DNA from: Asterias amurensis
Lineage: Eukaryota; Echinodermata; Asteroidea; Forcipulatida; Asteriidae
Direction of reading: 5' to 3'
DNA: 64,000 nucleotides
Assembly (NCBI RefSeq): GCF_032118995.1
Contig: NC_092653.1
Coordinates: 24,509,202-24,573,201 of the forward strand
Both the position numbers and the translations under genes were made by a program. The notes beneath the pieces were generated by a model. The model saw only the letters and a program-made list of their open reading frames with translations. It had not been told where the DNA came from and did not search any database. Shown here piece after piece: positions 62,121 to 64,000 of this stretch (position 1 is its first letter; every line of letters begins with the position of its first letter).

Positions 62121-62879
62121 CTTAAATTACTGCAGTTAAGACCAATCGGATGGGCTCTTTATGAATTCGAGCCCTCTTGTGTCGGTTATCACTTTAAAAA
62201 GTTTTAAGGCAAGGTGCATTATCTCAGTTCCTATATATAGAACAGTAGTTTCGTTATATGGGCTCATCAGCTAACTGATTCCTCCTAAGTTTTCGCAATT
62301 TAATTCACGAATCATGATTCTTTTAAATTTCATTCAGTCAGACTAATAATTATTTAAAATTTGAAACATGCATCATATTACATGTAGGCTACACGGTACA
62401 TATGTCTGCTTTATTCACACAAACTTAGCGCTTTTCCTAACAAGTTTTTCAGCGAGCAAGTTAGTCCATGGGGTTTCATGAACAGTTGTTTATTTTCCAT
62501 CATTTATAGCAATACGTTTACACGAAGGCCAAAATCAAGTTTCCACAATATATACATACGCAATAAATATTATTTAATTAATTAATAGTAATATTTAACT
62601 TTTTTTTGCCTATTTCTACTTCATTGGTTTTCCTGTTTGTCCGGTTGTCTTCCGTTTAGTTTTGTCCTTTGTCATAATTTCACCAGCCGTTTTTTATTTT
62701 TACATTTTTATTGTGGTCCTTTATGCGGTAATTTTTTTCCCCTTTTTTTTTGTTCTCTTCTGTCTTGTGATATTTTCTGCGAACTATTATTTATAATTAA
62801 ATTTGGTTATCGGACTAATTGCCAAGTTTGGAAAACCACATTGACGCAATCAAACTTTTGACTGTATTCCCTAGTGGTA

Positions 62880-63420
62880 AGGTTATACTTGAGAAGCAAA
62901 TGGAAACGCTCTGCATTGCTTTGCTAATGGCTACTTAAAGAATTTATGCGGTTAAATAAAGTGCAATTAACAAATAATGGTGTTTGCGGAGACACACACT
63001 CCAATATATAATCCATATCTACATGCAAATTATGCTAAAATGTTTGAGCAAAAAGTAGTTCTATTATCCACTTATCAATCAGTTGGATACATTTCTACAT
63101 AGATAAGGCCATGCTTGTAATAATATGTATGTATACGATTTCGATTATTGATCTTTATTTACTACGTATTTTTGTTAATGTTTTATTAATTATGATACTT
63201 CAAAGTACCTGTGAGATACAATCCAAAATAGCAATAGAGTTGAGTTAACGCTCACATACACAACATTCACGGTTTTACTATAAACTAATCCATCTTTTTC
63301 GAAGAAATTTCAAATTTTGTATACAATCATATCGAATGACAGCTTTGACCACAAAATTTTTACATAAACATCGGTCCAATTTCAGCATTTCTTTAGGAAG
63401 GTCACTATGGTCAAATTGCC
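62880..63420. repeat. 3' flank of gene F, homologous to the flank of gene E
   Basis: Contains 'ggaaacgctctgcattgctt', 'caattaacaaataatggtgtttgc', AAATGTTTGAGCAAAA and 'gagttgagttaacgctcac', matching 56850-57300 in order. Confidence 0.75.
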
Positions 63421-64000
63421 TTAATTCAAATTGAGAACATAGCATGTGGTAGTTACACAAAATGATGTCAGTGTAACCACGGTGCTGATGAGTAAGGCTG
63501 TACGGTCAATCACCAAGGCAACATCCCGCCATACCGGACCCTTGGAGGCTCGATCATCACTAGCCTGGTGCCTTTGATCTTTGATTTCAGCGTGACGCTT
63601 CGCTCTTCCGACGGGAGAGCTGATGGTTTTTGACCGGTTGGTTGATGCATACTCTCGCCTCTGAGCAATCTGAAGAGTCTCGGAGTGAATTATGCGGTTG
63701 TCCATCCAGTCATCCAGTACCCGGCAAAGATGAGTATCTGAGGGCGGCATGTCAGAGTGGTTACTTGTCTCGAGCCCGGAGTCCAGACTGCCATTATTTT
63801 GGCAATTTTCACCTGCTGGTTCGGCATCGAGAGTTTCTTCGGGAGCTGGGTATCTTACTAACTTACCGAGAACTCTGAATGTGAGGTACTTTATCGAGCG
63901 AGGTATGGGATGCCGGTTGTCCCGAAAGTAAATGTTGAGGACGACTACGGTGATGATGACTGAGAAACATGACAGGGCGATCATGCATGTGAAGAAATAC
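63421..64000 (-). CDS. nAChR-like non-alpha subunit, gene F (last exon only, cut by window edge)
   Basis: This is the sixth exon of a further subunit. It opens GYFFTCMIALSCFSVIITVV (M3) and carries an intracellular loop nearly the same as gene E (shared REYASTNRSKTISSPVGRAK and RHAEIKD). It ends in WRDVALVIDRTALLISTVVT, M4 and a TAA at 63421-63423. Against gene E it lacks about seven residues (HRSAREGDQ becomes QRHQ), has one residue more elsewhere, and stops three residues earlier. By comparison with E, the acceptor must lie one or two bases beyond the window. The other five exons are outside, so its non-alpha status is inferred from the similarity to E. Confidence 0.85.
   Translation of the reverse strand, partial: YFFTCMIALSCFSVIITVVVLNIYFRDNRHPIPRSIKYLTFRVLGKLVRYPAPEETLDAEPAGENCQNNGSLDSGLETSNHSDMPPSDTHLCRVLDDWMDNRIIHSETLQIAQRREYASTNRSKTISSPVGRAKRHAEIKDQRHQASDDRASKGPVWRDVALVIDRTALLISTVVTLTSFCVTTTCYVLNLN

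Larger units (their letters stand above)
60979..63420. other. Spacer between genes E and F
   Basis: No exon is recognisable. It holds the GGACAGAAT inverted words (61590-61690), a dispersed repeat (61970-62120) and the duplicated 3' flank of gene F (62880-63420). The promoter of gene E should lie just above 60978. Confidence 0.6.

Noticed and set aside
17593-64000. Anion-selective (GABA or glycine type) Cys-loop receptors
   Set aside because: All M2 helices have Glu at -1' after SG and lack the Pro-Ala-Arg motif of anion channels. Alpha-type members have the YxCC loop C of nAChRs.
1-64000. Retrovirus-like, LTR or Polinton-like elements
   Set aside because: No polymerase, protease, integrase or capsid-like frame and no long terminal direct repeats were seen.

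Overview
The window looks like nuclear DNA from a marine invertebrate, most likely an echinoderm and perhaps a sea star. Its genes have GT-AG introns and AT-rich introns, it carries many short inverted-repeat elements, and several dispersed repeats (a TTAAAGGCAGTGG element, repeat tails of the type gcgc...attattatt, tRNA-like SINEs) resemble echinoderm repeats. The taxon is inferred from memory of such repeats, not from a search.

Layout. Positions 1-11522 hold no recognisable exon. They are probably intron or 3' part of a GAS2-like gene whose large first coding exon lies on the minus strand at 11523-12503. A CpG-richer stretch with a perfect TGACGTCA site and a TATA-like box (15.8-16.45 kb) may be that gene's promoter and 5' exon.

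From 17.6 kb to the right edge the window is a cluster of nicotinic-acetylcholine-receptor-like (Cys-loop) subunit genes. Three alpha-type genes run on the plus strand (A 17593-23936, B 25734-35161, C 40133-48358). They are followed, tail to tail, by non-alpha genes on the minus strand: D 52140-55391, E 57485-60978 and F, which is cut by the right edge (63421-64000). A decayed copy of a last exon lies at 56421-56720. The five whole genes could each be assembled into six coding exons with matching phases and one uninterrupted frame (471, 488, 505, 513 and 497 aa). Exons 2, 3 and 4 have the sizes known from vertebrate nAChR genes (146, 45 and 110 bp; small in-frame variants in exon 2 of B and E).

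How they may work together. A, B and C keep the vicinal Cys pair of loop C and most of the aromatic box, so they can supply the principal face of an agonist site. D and E lack the pair but keep the loop D Trp, so they fit as complementary subunits. All have Glu at -1' of M2, which points to cation selectivity. The pore helix is unusual ([17 protein letters not shown]), with Gln at 2' in every alpha-type gene and Ser at 2' in every non-alpha gene. An alpha/non-alpha heteromer encoded by one cluster is the natural hypothesis. It is inference.

Introns and spacers are full of small non-autonomous elements. In three places such an element lies inside or between local direct duplications. I found no virus-derived element, no CRISPR array and no convincing functional tRNA or rRNA gene.
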